From NCBI GenBank assembly GCA_034509425.1, contig JAVTVJ010000452.1, positions 1,550,001-1,614,000 on the forward strand: a stretch of DNA of 64,000 nucleotides. The letters run 5' to 3'. Positions 34,039-49,000 of the stretch are shown piece by piece; positions within the stretch are counted from its first letter, which is position 1; every line of letters begins with the position of its first letter. The notes below the pieces were generated by a model. It was given only the letters and a program-made list of their open reading frames with translations, did no database searches and was not told where the DNA came from. This DNA is from Eopsaltria australis. Lineage: Eukaryota; Chordata; Aves; Passeriformes; Petroicidae. Both the position numbers and the translations under genes were made by a program.

Positions 34039-37000
34039 CTTCAGAAGTACAAGTACAAATGACATTACACAGTAACACTTTCAACTTTATGGCAACCATC
34101 CAAAATGCAAGGGATAGTTTCTCTCAGTAAATCTAGAGGTGAATATATTAGTTCAACCAGCATTTTGCTTATTCACTTTGATTGTTTCATTGCCTCATTT
34201 TGGATTTTAGTGTATATCTTTGCCTGGTAGCTTTGCACAGCTACCAGGGCTATACTTGGATGATGCTATTTTTATGCTTAGTTGCAGGTCTTTTTATGTT
34301 TGGCTGCCATTTGGCACTTTTGCTGCCTTGTGTTCTAGACCTGCACAGAGCAGCAGACAGGCCTCCCAGAAATGAGGGCATTACCACAGTAATGCTTATC
34401 TCACTGAACTTCATAAATGCTGGGTGTTGAATTTAAATTGTAGCAATGCAGTGCGTCTCATGAAAGGAATATGATGTAAATAAAATGTGATAACATTTTA
34501 CCACCTAATTTCAGAAAGCACAAACATATTTTTGTGAGGCAACCTGAGGCATACACAGATCCTGATCTAGACTCTATATCTGCAGAAATATTTGCACCTC
34601 GTGAGCATTACAGACTTCAAAGGCTCTAGGAAGATGCAGGAGTCACTCTGTCCTGTGTGTGACTGTGGGCCCTTTCCATAATGGAAAACCTGTATTATAT
34701 ATTTCAAAGAAGTAAAGAAGGGGCTCAAGAATTTTACCCAGCATATTAGTACTCATTAATAAAAAAATTTACTACACTGATTGAAATATATCCATTTTCT
34801 GTTTAGTGTGTCCTGCTACATGTGTCAATGCTTTCCACTGCATACAATTTGAAATTTGTAATAGGATGATTGTTTTTCCTGGTGGTTGAAACATATGTGG
34901 AAAATTTTGTTTGAAGTGTGAAGAAAAAAATGTTGTAAGTAGGGAGAAGATGACTGAAACATTTTGAAATATGTCTTAAGATGAACATATTTATTTTATT
35001 TTAGTTCTCGATAATATTTACACTTTCTGAACAATTTTTAATCATAAAAGAAACCAGTACATCCCGTTTAATTTTATGGTGGTTTTTTGTAGCTTAGTAC
35101 ATGCATTTATCTGTTTAGTGCCTAAACATCTTGTCTTGTTATTGGCTGGAAAATACCTTTATTATAATTATATTTTTTTCATAATTGAACTCCTTTTGCA
35201 CAGAAGAAGCATTCACATCTCTTTATATTTCCATGGCAGTAGACACTTGATTATGCAAAAAACCCCTTTTAACTCAATCATGATTCTTCTGTCAGTACCA
35301 CGTTAAATGTGTGTGGTCAAGAGAGGCAAATACCAGGTCAACACCAAGACAAAATTATAGGTACAAGAGGTACTTTGCTAGTATTAATAATGAAACAGTT
35401 GCCAGATTTTTAGTTGCTGCCAGAGGAAATAATAGGTTTTCAGATTCTGTGAAAACTGCTAGCACTGATTAGCGTCAAGTTTTATTTGTGCTAAGCTGCT
35501 TGAGGCAAGAGAGTACAAAACCAACTTGATGCATTCATTTATTATTTTACAGTATATTAGTTCCTTGAATATTCCTCCAAAAGTTTAAGAATTTTGGTTT
35601 CCTAACATTCCTAGATGGAACTATAACCTGTTTTGTTTAGAGCAAAAGGGTAATCTGCTTTTCTGTGTTATTTTCATTTGTTTAGCATTGGTTTGCTACA
35701 AGGCTTGAGAAGCATCTTCTGACCTTTTTGTGCTTCTCTTTTGTCATTTTGATTTGCTTGTGTTTAAGCATTTCACAGGAACAATCAGAAGCTTGATTAA
35801 CATTAGTTCAACGTTTGAGATGTCTCCCCTGCTTTTGCAGGCATGTTGAAGCTGTCTAAAATGTTGAGGTTTTACGTCATTCCCTAAGTACAATACATGA
35901 GCACCTTACAAAGAGAGTGTAGCTATTAACGACCAACAATCTGATTTTCTTTCTACTTCCCTGGGGGAAGGGAATATATAGCTATATATATAAATCTATA
36001 CGTTTCCCTCACATGAAAGAAACTGCATATGCAGAGAAAATGATTTCACCCTTTCATGGCTGAGGCCAGCTGACACAGACAATCCATGCCCATATCACAT
36101 ACTCTTTTATTCCCCCAAATCATGGGGCCACATGCAAATTACCAGGAGGGAATGATTCCTGACCCACGATGACTTCTGAAACCTGTCAGAAAATTGGGAG
36201 ACTTGGCTGGCACAGGTCATGGCCAAGTTATGGACTGTCCTGACAGTCTGACAGTGGAGGCAGCTGAGCTGTTGCTGAGAGATGTGCTCTGAAATAATGT
36301 GATTTACCAGCATAGACATTGCTGCTGATTTCTCAGGACGTAGCTCCTCTGCTCCTACATTACACTGAAGGGAAGCCAAGACACTGCAATGATCATTGAT
36401 GCTTTTTTCAGTGCTTTACTACAGCAATGTTAGTTTTATTAGCTACAATGAGAACCAAATTAAGACGACTTTTCCCCCCTGGTGTTTAATTGTTTCAGTA
36501 CAGTAGCAGTTGGGCAATATGAATAGTCCTGCATTCTGACTGTCATCAGAAACCAGGCACTATTGTGTTACAGCCAAGTGGCAGATTTTATGTGTTTGCT
36601 TATTTTCATTCTCATTATTTTCCCTAAAGCATACTGTACTTTTAGGATTAAACTGCTTTAGAGTACTTAAATGTGTATCCTTGTGCTTCCTAGCATTTAT
36701 CAGAGAAAAATAGTCATCAGAACAAAAGTCTTACTGGAGGGCACTAATTCCATGGGAATGAATTAAATAGCCAAGAGCAAAACACTGCTCTGAGCTGGAA
36801 TCTGTATGTACTCCCAGCAAGATATTATGTCCCCTATCCCTCTGACAGGACAATTAGGCATTTAAGTGAGGCTTTAAATTAGGAGGCTGTTGGCCCTTGG
36901 CTGTCTATGTCCTCAATAGAAAGAATAAAGTGCTTTCAGAAGGGGTCTGGATCAGGTCTGTGAGTGTGGATGCATCTTTCTTGTTTACAGAAAGATTATG

Positions 37001-40000
37001 GATTTATACATGCTTACACTTGCAGCAGATAGAGCCTCTTCTCACTGGAAGGCTTTGGAAACCTTTGATGGAAGTGATAGGAGATTTTACAAGAAGATTT
37101 TGAACACCTGCAGGGGTGGTTCCAGTTTCTTAAATCCTTCCTCACTTTCCTTTGGAAGGAATTTTACTCATCTCCTTTTCTCTTTATTTTCCCGCATGTT
37201 TATTTATTTCTCTAATTTTCTTAAGAAAAGCTACTTTTAGACCACTGTTGCCAGTATTTTTCAAGCAGTTATTTCCTTCCATAGTCTACAAATAAAATTT
37301 TTTTCAGACAAGTTGAATAAGCAAGACTCTGACTGTGTCTCAGTTTCTGCAGGTTGTGAGGATGAATGGGTCAGCAGGAGGAAGAGCTGGAAATTAGGAA
37401 ACTTATGAGAGGGATCTATCTATGGGAATAACAGGAAAAAAGGGAAATACTTGTTGAAAGATTGAACTCTAAAGAGACAAGGGTCTCTATCATTTTTTAC
37501 CTCCCTGTAGGATTTCATGTCTGGCACTTCAGATAGATACTGGGCTCTAACTCTTCTTTGAAATAGACTATTTCTGATAGCAATGCTGAGATATTCCGTG
37601 GTATTGTGAGATCTCTCTTCCTATTGTATTTCTTTTTCAGCTCGAGATTGTGGGACAGGAGCAAAAGTGATTTCTCTGAGCTGGAATAATTCATCTTTTG
37701 CCTTTTGGCTTATGTTTTTTCACTAAAGGTGCCTCCAGCATTTAGTTATGTAGCATTGGTATTTGTAGAGGCAGAATCAGAATCTCTAATCCTTTTTCAC
37801 TAGTGCATTTTGCACAAAACTCCTCTAGAAATTGAAAAGCAGCAAAAGTATGATAGCCCATTTTGGGTATCATTCTATGAAATATGCCTAACAATTTCCA
37901 TAGGAATTTTACTTTGAGAGTGGCTCTGTTACACTTAAAATGCTATTGCAATTGTCTTCCAGGCAGAGCACAATTTTGTTAATCAACTCCATAGCATTAC
38001 AGGAACCCTGATACCCTAACGTGATAGTTACTCTTATTCAGACAAATTTTCTTTGTTTTTAGCTTGCAAAGTGCTGTGAAATATTAAGGTCTTAGTGAAA
38101 ACTTATGGCCACAGATTTACTTAGGCAATTCATTAGAGAAGCTATTGATCCTACAATGGCTCTCTAGGCCTGGTGCTTCGGGAGCAAAGCCTGAGAAATG
38201 AACTGAAGAAAGGGCTGGTTTTCTTGCCATTCTGATTTCTTTGGTTACCACACATATGCTTTGGTTTTATGAGTAGTGCTGAAGCACAAAAAGTGTCCTA
38301 GGAGAGCTGACTTCCTTGAGGGCTGCTATCTAGATGAGAACTGGCCAGTCTAGAAGGTAAGTGAGGTTTCAGGAGGTCTGCAGAGCGACCTGCCTATTTG
38401 GATGATTTGTGAATGGACTGTTAAATAAAGTGGAGCACGTTGAAATTCAGTGCTACATTAGACAATACCTACTGGCTAATAATAGAAAGGAAAGAACATG
38501 TAGCATATATATGTGTGCTTTTGTAAAGGATGTTTGATATGTTATTATATTACTGTAAATTCATTGGCTGTGGACCACATAGTCCAAAGAACCTTTCAAG
38601 AGAGTGCTGTGGGAGAAGAGAATATATCTTGGCAATCTGAGACAGGAACAAATTTATCATCAGGAGCAGCATCAAAAAACCTGGGGAATTCAGACTGTGC
38701 TCACTGCTATGGTGTCTGGGACCAAACCAAAACCGCAGAAAGAGACAAATAGATTGTCAGGGCTGCTATCATACACTGAATGGAAAGTGCAAAGGCCTTG
38801 GAATCCCAAGACTGTGGATATCTTACTGCAGGGGAACAATTTGTTTTAGGGTTGAAAATTCTGGCTTATTCTGTGTTCATGAGACTCAAATAATGTAAGT
38901 AGCTACATTTTTCTATAGCCAGCTGGATAGGACCTACTTGTTGAATTCTGCTTACTCAAAAGGGAAACAGAGTCTGATTTTTGTGTGACTTTCAGTCTTG
39001 CTTACATGAGGAAGAATCCCTGAGAGAACAATGAATTCCAGGGAAGCCAGTGAATTATACCACTCTTGAACTGGATTTATCCAAAGGCAAGTAATGTCCT
39101 GTATCTATTGAAATATTGTGTCATCACTGTCAGTAGGCTTTGTATTTGAGTAGGGTTTGTCCAGCAGGCACACAGCATAAGTGAACATGGGTCCTCTATT
39201 GCTTTATGTAATTTTCAGATATGATCTTGTTGATGTACTATTGGTAGCAGTCTGAAAATAGATAGGGATATGTTCAAGTAAAAGAGATTTTTCTTTTTTT
39301 AATAAGGGACAATAATGATCTTGGGGGAGCTGGCAATTTGATCTCCACAGACAAGCCTCTCCAAATAATAATTTTATAATATGGATTAACTACAAACCTA
39401 ACACTGCAGATTCCACTCATAAAGAGGAGTTAGTAGAGCACAGACATATACAGCTAGTGCTAGGGTATTGTTTCAGGAATGAAAATACGGGCTGATTATT
39501 AGAAAAAAAAATTACCAAGAAGTACCCTGTTATATGTTGTCTAAAGTTTAATCCAGTTGAGTATGATGAGAAAAGTGCCAAATTTTCTGCTTCCTAGCCT
39601 TCTGAAAATTAGGTTGGATAGAAGTATAAAAATACACATTTTTTGTACAAGTAAGAAAATTATCTAGGAAAAGTATCCAGTGTTTTCCTCTCCTAAATTT
39701 GATGGTTCTGCTTGCCATCTTTTGAACAACAAAGCACAGGATTTAAAAGTTACCAGCTGCTATATTTGCTTTCCAAAGTGTGAAGAAAACATGTATTGTC
39801 CTGAGGATTAAAGGGCTGATTCTCTTTGTGCTCAGTTCAGGCAGAACTGAAGTGTTTGTAATGAAAGTAAAAGCTATTAAAAAGCATGAAACATGAGAGA
39901 AAAATAACGTGTTTATTTCTTCTTTGTTGGATAGGATTTGATGATGCCCTTAGAAAGTTTTAAGTGTAAACATTTATCTTATTAACTAGCATTTCTTTTG

Positions 40001-41755
40001 TGCATGTTGCAAACACTTCCACTTGCAAATCCTAAGGGCAGTCAGAGCTGTTGTTTCAACCCACTGGGAACTGTTTTGCCAAATATCATCTGAAAAACAA
40101 AAACTCGTGGTGTGTGAGCTAGTTCACATCTCCAATACTAACTGAACAGCATTTTGGAAACTGGATGTGTAGGATATTAGAGAATGCAAAGAAAAAAGTA
40201 ATATTTCTAATGCTAGTTTTAGTGACTGGAATAAGACAGAAAGGTAGCTGTGCTGAAAACCTTGCATTTGGAACAGATGCTGAGAGTGCCCTGTGACTCA
40301 AGGTATGATTTCCTGCCATTCCTGCCAAATTTCAAAGCTTGTGGATTTTTTTTTTTATCCTTATTTCTATTTTTGGGCTGAACAGCAAAGAACTTGTGCT
40401 TTGGGAATGAAGATTCACCATTCTAGTTATACTTATTTTGTTGTGTCTTTGCATACACATCAAATAATTCTCCTGGCCTGCAGGAAAGAATGGGAGTAAA
40501 GATGTAAAAAGCTGATGAGCACGCAGGGTATTTTTGGTATGGGTCGCATAATCACTTGGCTCAATGGCAAGTTGCAAAGCTTTGCCTGAGTGTGACAGAC
40601 TTCCCTTGCTGTGTGGTAGTGCTCGTTGAAGCCTTACATCCTTTGTCTTGCTTCAGTACAGCTTTTCTGTGTGACCTTGGGCGAGTCACAGCAGCGAATC
40701 CTCAGCCTGATGGATGCTGCCCGTGGAGCTGAGTGCCCAGGGGCTCTGGAGGGCTGATGGCCAGGGCTCACTGCCTCTGCTTCCCTGGTTAGAGCACTTC
40801 TCTGGCTGAAGGGATTTGTGAATATAAAGGCTCCTTGATAATCAGATATAAGAGTAAGGGGTGGGGGCATATAAGTACTTCAGATAGCTAGTCCTTAACG
40901 AGGGATTCCTTGTATCCTCTTACATAGTTCTCTTCCCTGGGTTTTGCTATGGAAGGAGATTATCCAAATCACAGTATGATTTAAATATGCAAGTCATCAG
41001 TCTCAGGAGCAAGTGGTGAAGCCTGCCTGATCTGTAATCAGAGGCTGTACATCCCCCTTAGGAAACCATGACAGTCAAAGAGGTAGAGCTCCAGAGTCAG
41101 GAAAAGGTATTTGGACTATTGCCCAATAATATTAAAATTGTTAAAATTCATATCTGCAATCTATATTAGAGTGATTGGGAAAAATGAATGCATATTATTC
41201 TTATGACAAAGCATGAACTTGATAGTGTGGGATTAAGGAAAATTAAGATAGGTGTATGTCAAATGTATATTCTACTAAGCTGAGAGAACTTCTTAAATGT
41301 TTGAGAAGAGGGACAGTCAAAACAGTTTTGTAAAAGACTTGCTAGCTGAACATTGTCAGTATATTTCTTGGTGTGTCAGGAACAATTTTTTTTGTTTGTT
41401 TCATTTTTCATGATGATTTCATTAAAAGTTTATTTGCTTATCTCTAAATTGAGTAAAAATCCCTAGAATAGGCAAATTCTGGCAACTCAGTGGTGAATAA
41501 CTGCCTCATCTATTTACCTGGAGCTGAGATGAGATTCAATACCTTTTGAAAAGGTGATTCCTAATTTTAAATTTCTTCCTTTTCAGTCGTTTTTAATCTA
41601 CCCAAAGCATGAATGCAACATTGTGAGCAAGGCTCTGCAAATAATTAATTACTTTGATGGCTGAACTGAAAATAGAAAATAAACATTCTTTTCATTCTGA
41701 ACCAAAATGATTACATTTCACTAAAACTTGGGCGTTTCTTTTCTGGGTTGTGTTT

Positions 41756-41800
41756 TCATTATTTTTTATTTTATTTTATTTTTATTTTTCTTTATTTTGT
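41756..41800 (+). repeat. TTTTA-type simple repeat
   Basis: Irregular run of TTTTA/TTTTTA units followed by TTTTTCTTTATTTTG. Low-complexity sequence. Confidence 0.7.
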
Positions 41801-44800
41801 CGAGAAAAGCTTTCCAAAATGTTTTCGTTCCATTTTGTAGATTTTATAGTGTAAAATAAATGTGAGAGGTTTGAAATGTCAGTCTTGGGTACCATTCATT
41901 AAGTACTGGTGCCCGTTTTACCCCACAGTTTACTCATAACTTATACAAGGCTCTTGGGAAAATTCTTTTGGACTCAGAGAAGGAAATCAAATATAACCTA
42001 GGAGATGGGATCCCCACAGATACAGACAAGCCTGCTTTATGGTAAAGTTATTAGTTCTGGAGGGTGAGAACTCTGCAGAAATAGGGCTGCCTGGGCATGC
42101 TGTATGCAATGAACTTCCACCCTGTGACTTTTCTTTCTGCCAGAACAGGTCTTATCTCACCAGTCTGCTTGTGCAGGACTTTCCCTGGAGAGCTGTAATA
42201 TCAGAACTGTTTGTTAAAACAGGTCTCTAATGGTGCATCTTCTTGAAAACTCTCGCCTGCTCTCCTACCTCTAGACAGCTGGATGCATGTGAATGTTGCT
42301 GTTGCCAGATGCTGTCTATTCACTGATGATAAGCTTTCACAATGGGAAAATTTTACTTCATCCATGCTAAAATTCATTAAATGTTCATTAGAGTAATCAT
42401 TTGAACTTAGCTATTCCCATTCCTCACTGAATACTGGACTATACAGTGAATTACTCTCAGGCGGGTCCAATGGAAGTTTAATTGTTTGTGAAAACATGAA
42501 CAGCTTCAGCAGGAGAGACTTTCATGTCCAAAATCCCTATAACTCAATGGTTAGTTGTTCCCAACTGACTACTTTAACCACTAGGCTATTAAGTATAATT
42601 CAGGCAGCTACTGCAGCCTCATTTTTTCTTTTGGAACATACTTATGCATTGAGAGGATAAAGTATAAAAAAAAAAATGACAGGTACATGATTACAGAGAC
42701 CAGAACCAAAGGAAAACCTTTTAAGAAGTCCTGATAAATGCCATGGGGAGACCTAAGAGTAAAGCATATTTGAATACTGAAACATTCCTTTATATGCTTT
42801 AGCCATGGATTGCCAATATTTCTCTTAAAGACTAAACTTGAAAGTCTTGGCTGGAGCAGTAACACAAAATTCAACTCCCATCTTCAGCTGCCTAGTTTAA
42901 CATAGATCTCAAGGACAGACCCTTGTAGTCATATGAATGACTGAATTGTCCCACATGAGCCTGAAGTGGGCTCCTGGAAGTGCCTATGTATGTTTGCTGG
43001 TCATAGATGGAGACACAGTGATTTTCAAAGACTGGGGGTTTCTAACCACCTCCTGCTATACAGCACTGTCCGTCTCAGTTCTGAACTGTCTAAGTGCCTT
43101 CAGTATTTAGAGCTGATATCTCTGCAGTGCAAAACCCTTGCCATGAACTGTCTTATTTACTTCCTCTCATAAAATGTAGATGGTTTTTGTTCTTGACATA
43201 CAGGCTTGTAATTCCTTTTGATTTGTTTTACGTGTAGGACTTTATAGAAGGAGTGCCGAAATTTTTGTTTTTAGTAGAGAACCTTGGAGGACACTTCCAC
43301 AGCAGCTACTGACAGTGATACTTGTCATTCTTTCAATCTGTTGTGAATATTGTAGTTACTACAGTTATTTAGGCAGACTGATTCATAATAATAAATAATG
43401 TATATAATTACACAGTTCCTATTTGCAGTAGTGCTCCAGATTGCTCCCTATAATACACTACAGACCATTAAAATATTAAACCACACAGCAAATGAATCAT
43501 AAAAATAATGCAAAATGGAAAAATAAAACAAACAACTGGACTATGATGGAAGCTTTCCAAATCTAACATACTAGTCTTTCTGAACAGTTATGTGGCATTC
43601 TTTAACTGAAGACTCAGGATGTGGAGAGGGCAGGAGAAGGCAAGGGCTGCATACAGCCAATATTTCTGCAAGGCCTAATTAAATAATACAGCAGTCATGA
43701 ATTTATTTGGGACACTTTTCAGATCCACTGACTGAAAAATAATGAAGTTACGGAGTTGGATGTCTATATGAATCTTCCTGATTTTATTAAAAGCTTCTGT
43801 TATAAACACTAAGGAGAAGAAAATTGTAGAAACATTGTACACATACTTATTCCCACTTTGTAAGAGCTGAATTCTGCTCTACCTGCACCATATCACATGC
43901 CAAGGAGAACAGAAAATGATGGCAGGTGCCTGAGAACTGAGTGCAAGCAATGCTCTGCAACACCAGCTGCCACCCCTGGGCACTGCACCAGGGCGCCTGA
44001 GGGTATGAGAAATGCAATACCACTAGATCAAAGTTGCTATACATTTGGACAAGTAGAGCTGCCCTCTACCTCAAACCACCTTTTGGGTATGCTGATATTA
44101 ATGTCAAATTTTATCTGGTAATGTATCAAATAGGGTCCTTGCTTTGGTTTGCAACAACCAGGCATGTGTGATCTCTGATGTGCTGGAGCAGCCTAACCTT
44201 AGCCAACAAGTTAAAAATCATCCACCCTGCCTACAGTGACAGGCTGTCCTTTGTGCCAGGAAAGCTCGTGGCATCTGAGCACTGGCTTTGCAGGACACAC
44301 ATCTCAGTCCCTGGGCCAAGGGTCCTCTTGCGGGTATAGGCTCAATTTCCATCCACTGCAATGGGAATGTGTGAAGCTGGTGTAAGAGCATTAAGTAACC
44401 CACTGAAATTTGGTCCAAAATGGTATATGAAGTTTCCTCTTCCTTTGGTTACTTCTGGAAAGCATTGCAGAATGATGTAAATGAAGAAGCATTTATTGTT
44501 ACCTTAGAAAAAAAAATGACAAGTATACTTAGGTCTTTTCATCATACAGGCCAGTGTAGCACTTTGGCGTGGATGATGATCATAGGACTGATTTAAGATT
44601 CTCTCTAACAAACCTTGATAGTAATAGAGCAAAATGAAAAATGCAGCTACAGACCTGTCTTAGAAAATCTTAAAAGCATTTCATATATTAAGCAAACGAT
44701 TATCAAGTAATCACCAGTAGAAAAGCAAAGTTTGTAAAATTCTGCTGCTGATAAAACCAAAAGTAACATTACTTCTATGTATCCTTGATCATTTTACAGT

Positions 44801-45210
44801 GGTACATGTAGGGTTTTTTTGAAAATTATTTAACTTGCCGCAAATGATGTCTGAACTGGCCATCTATCACTGCATAGTTTGTCTGCAGTGCTTAGGAATT
44901 TAACACACAGAATGACAAGTGTAATTACATGCTTGTGAAACATATGCCATAATTTATGGATATTAAGCAAGTATAAACAAGAGATCAAATCCTAGTGTAA
45001 GCAGTCATCCAAGAAATCATCTTGACATTTATTTCATTAAAATCTTTCAGTATGACAGTCAGAACGTACCTGAGTTGCACTCACAACACATCTGCAGATA
45101 CTTGCCAATTATTGCATGTTTGCAAAGCAAAGGATCAGACACATGCATGCAACTAACATTTAATTTTCAGTTACATTTTTCACATGTACTTATGTAGGTG
45201 TTTATCATGC

Positions 45211-45263
45211 TTATTATTATCCCTTATTATTATTGTCATCACTATTATTGCTGTTATTATTAA
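45211..45263 (+). repeat. Degenerate TTA trinucleotide repeat
   Basis: TTATTATTATCCCTTATTAT and later TTATTATTAA pieces, an interrupted (TTA)n tract. Confidence 0.7.
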
Positions 45264-45311
45264 TCCCCCACAGGTGATTAATATACAGGACTTAAATAGC
45301 AGCAGCCCTTT

Positions 45312-45342
45312 TCACCTGTTTACCTGTTTACCTGTTCACCTA
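45312..45342 (+). repeat. Octanucleotide TTACCTGT repeat
   Basis: About four units of (T)TCACCTGT / TTACCTGT in tandem. CACCTG-type units resemble E2-box (ZEB/bHLH) motifs, but repetition alone explains the cluster. Confidence 0.8.
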
Positions 45343-46020
45343 TGTTAACATTCACTGTAATTTAAATTAGAAAACTGAGTAAAAAAGGCTCCAGCCCTAG
45401 AGAGCTGGTGGTTTGTGTACTTGAGATCCTGCTAGAAAAGGAAGCGAAAAAAGAGGAGTGAGATGTGCTGGGTGAGATGTCCCCAAAAGATTGGTGCTGT
45501 ACGTGATAGGCATACCCGCAGGTGTGAGCATGGGAGGCCTGGGCACTCAGACTCCCAGCTGGGGTCTTCCACACCCTCTGGCTGACTGCAGTGCTCAGAA
45601 GCCAGTGGGGTTGCTAATATTGTGCAGATTGTAAAATTGATTTTTATTTCCTGTTGTCAGGAAATTTCTTTGTCTGCCTTATCCCTCCTGCTAAGTGGTG
45701 CTTCATTCCATGAGCACTGCCAGGGAACTAGAATAAGTCAATATTTTGAAAAAGAGGGAAAAAGAAGGTGAATTTGGTAACTAGTTCCTGCCAGGGGCAA
45801 AATAACATAGCTGATATAAACCAGTATTAATGTACAATGAAGTATCTTGAATGCCAGCCCACATGGAGGGATGGAAAATAGGTTTTGCTAAATAAACTTC
45901 AATGTCTTTTTAGCGAGACTTTGACTTGTAAAGCTAACAGCATTGACTTCTGTAAATCTAAGAATCACGTCATTCTGTGAGGTACCTTAAGCATACTTTA
46001 TTTAATAAGACCATTCTAAT

Positions 46021-46043
46021 TATATACATATATATATATATAT
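46021..46043 (+). repeat. TA dinucleotide repeat
   Basis: TATATACATATATATATATATAT, a short (TA)n tract with one C. Confidence 0.85.
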
Positions 46044-49000
46044 TCAATTTTATTTCTTTACACTGATAGTAAATTAGGTAGCTTGGGGTTTATCTGGATA
46101 AGCTTATGCTCAGGAATGGGAAGGAAGGTCCATAGGGAAAGGTTCTTCTCTGCTAGCTACTGCTGATATTGCTCTTATGCCTATGCCTGTTTCTCTTAAG
46201 GAATTGTTTTCTTGCCAGGTTGCCAGTGCTCCTCTACAACCACTCTGGGCACTCCTTTCCTTATTTTGAGCCAGAAACTGGGGAGTTGTTGCAGCAGTTT
46301 TCCTTGAACCTTTTTACTTATCCAGCTTGTTTCTAAGATTTTCAAGGAATATCTGTGAGACATAAACAGAGCATGCTGGTGGGAGCTGAAATCTCTGTAT
46401 TAGCCAGAAGGTCTCTGATGGCCTTCAAGTGAGACGAGCGATGGGAAGGAAGAAGGAGAGAACTGTTTGTGAAAGGCAAGAAAATGAGACTGTGTCAGGG
46501 AAGAAGCCTACAGAAAAATTACAGCAAATATACCTGGTCTCTGTTGGTTGTGCTGTCTTACATTCCTGCCGTCAGCTTAGCAAGATGATACCAGTTGTAT
46601 CATTTGAATGCATTGTTTTCCCATTAGTTCAGTCACCTAAGCTATTTCAAGGTATGCACACTGAGGCAAAAGAAATAGCATTTGTGGGCCAAGATTATTC
46701 GTGTTAGGTATCCTGCAATATAAAATTCTGTCTGTATAACTAAAAACAAAAATAAGTTAGCAAATACTGACTTGATACAGAAGTTGCGGCTGAAATTGTC
46801 CTGTAGTGAGCCTTATCAAAACCATGATAATTTATCATGAGATTAGGAGAACAGCTACTGCTTAGTTTGGGGTTTTATCCTAATGAGTAAATGCAAAGTT
46901 TAGAAAGAGTAGTCTGGAAGAATATTTGACAATTAGTCATAGAACCATAGAATATATTATTGAAATTCAATGAATAGAAGGCAAAATTGTCAGGGCATGG
47001 TACAGTCATGGCACTGCTGTTGCAGCAGGAGGCTGAGGATGGAAGACACATCTGTTTCAGCCTGCAACCACCATGTGAGCAATACTAACTTGCTACTGCA
47101 ATATTGTGGCCTGCAGGGTCCTGAGCCAGAGGACTATTTAAAAGATTAATTGGCTGGAAAGCATTCGGCACCTGAAATCTATCTGTGCTGCTTGACTTTC
47201 AGATAGATAAAGTCTCAAGCTTCTTCACACTTGAAATGTCTTTTCGGGCTGGAAACACTCAATTTCCCCAAACACACAGAAAATGTGCTTGTTTATAATG
47301 AAACATAATATTATAAAGGATGTAATGGAATAACAAGATACAAACTCCCATGCTTAATGTTTTCTTCACCATACTTACAGTCTTGAACAGATGTACTAGG
47401 TATCAGAAAGTTATTTGCCCTGAAATTTTCTACATTTATTGGATGTTTTCAAGAATACAATTATTCCTGAAAAGGCTATTGCCATCTCATTTGATTATTC
47501 ATTTCACTTGGGAGGTTTCTGGTACACGTAGGGTGATGGGAAAATAGGAGATTGTTTGCAAAAATCATAGTCCCTCCACAACTTTCTTTTGCAAGGGAAT
47601 GAGTATTATTAATGTTGCTGTCTTAGCCCATTCCCTGAAAGATAAAAATATCAGACCTTTTCCAGTACCATGAACCTTATTGGAACAAACAAAATTTGCT
47701 TTGGGAATCCCTAGCTTTAACAGGGCCTACTCATTATTCTTTAGCTGTTCTCCTAAAAGATGTTGGGCTTTAAAGCACTTTGCACCACTCTGGAATTGGC
47801 TGCAGAGTGGTGTAATTTGCCGTCAGGTTCATTACTTTCTCAGCTCTTCGAGATCTTTCTCAGCTACACCTGTGATGTGCCTCAGTATTACTTTTAAGAA
47901 GTACATGATACATTCCTGGGCTCGTCTGTATGTGCCACGATTTGCATCTCGCTGCGACCAAGAGCATGACAGTGATCCAGTGATTGTGTTCACAACATCA
48001 TCCTGTATTTCAGAAGACTCAGAGGCACTGGTGTATGATAGGCTTTTAAATCTCTTTTGGTTTGAAACAATGTTTAGACTTCATGGTAATAAATATCGAG
48101 GCTGTTAGGTAAAGAGGAGATGTGTCACAGACAAGTATTCCTGTGTGCTGGGGCACCTGCTTTTGCTCTTGTGTACATCATGGCAGTCAAAAATTTCCAG
48201 ACTCGCTGTTTCAGAAATGCAGTCCATTTTTTTTCCTTTGCAGTTCAAAAAAGTAAAGAAGCTAGGAATTAAATTTGAATAAAAAAATCAAATACATACT
48301 GTAGTATTCATTCACATTCACTCCTGCACTGTTTACTAAGAAAGCACAAAAAACTGTTCTGTTTTACTTTTCTCATAAGCCAAGGAAACACGTGAGTCTT
48401 TATTACCTCTGTACCGACATTTTCTACCTCTGATCTTCGTTATGGCTTTTAATGTTTGCTTGCTTCTTAGGACCCATTTGAATAACTTGAGTAGCAGAAC
48501 TTCATGTGATTTATTTTTTCAAATTTTAAAAGGGAACCAAACAAATACTATCTGTTTAGTTTGCCTATGGAAATTTATACATGAATGGAAAAAGGAGAAA
48601 TTTCAATATACGTGACTAATAAATTAGCTGTCTGTCGTCCAAAGAGAAATGGGAAATTGCAACATTAAATCAATTTTATGTGGTAACATAACAAAACAAC
48701 AGATTGTTTGGGGTACTTGAGGTAACCACCTTTCCCTGATAATATATGATTTTCAATAGCACTGAGCAACACATTCTTCATCAAGTTTATAGAGAAAATT
48801 TCTGACAGTGGCAGGTGAGGAATTAGTTTTGAGGATGATGTCCTTCTGGTGGCTCATGCTGAGAATGATATTATTTATATTAACTGGCAAAATAGCCTGG
48901 CAGCACACAGGCAATTACCTCAATTTTATGTTTAGTGCTCTTCTCATAAATCTGTGTAATGATGGCATCTCTGTTATGAGCTTACATTAACTTACTGGTT

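Noticed and set aside
46938..46960. TCATAGAACCATAGAAT, like the antisense start of a CR1 3' terminal repeat.
   Set aside because: The sequence after it does not follow CR1, so the match rests on about 17 bases of simple repeat.
47680..48108. 142-codon open frame in the GRM8 intron.
   Set aside because: It is the longest + strand frame outside the CpG islands and the GRM8 exon, but has no recognisable domain, signal peptide or repeats. One frame of this size is not surprising in 34 kb. A translated search with a conserved hit in other birds would change this.
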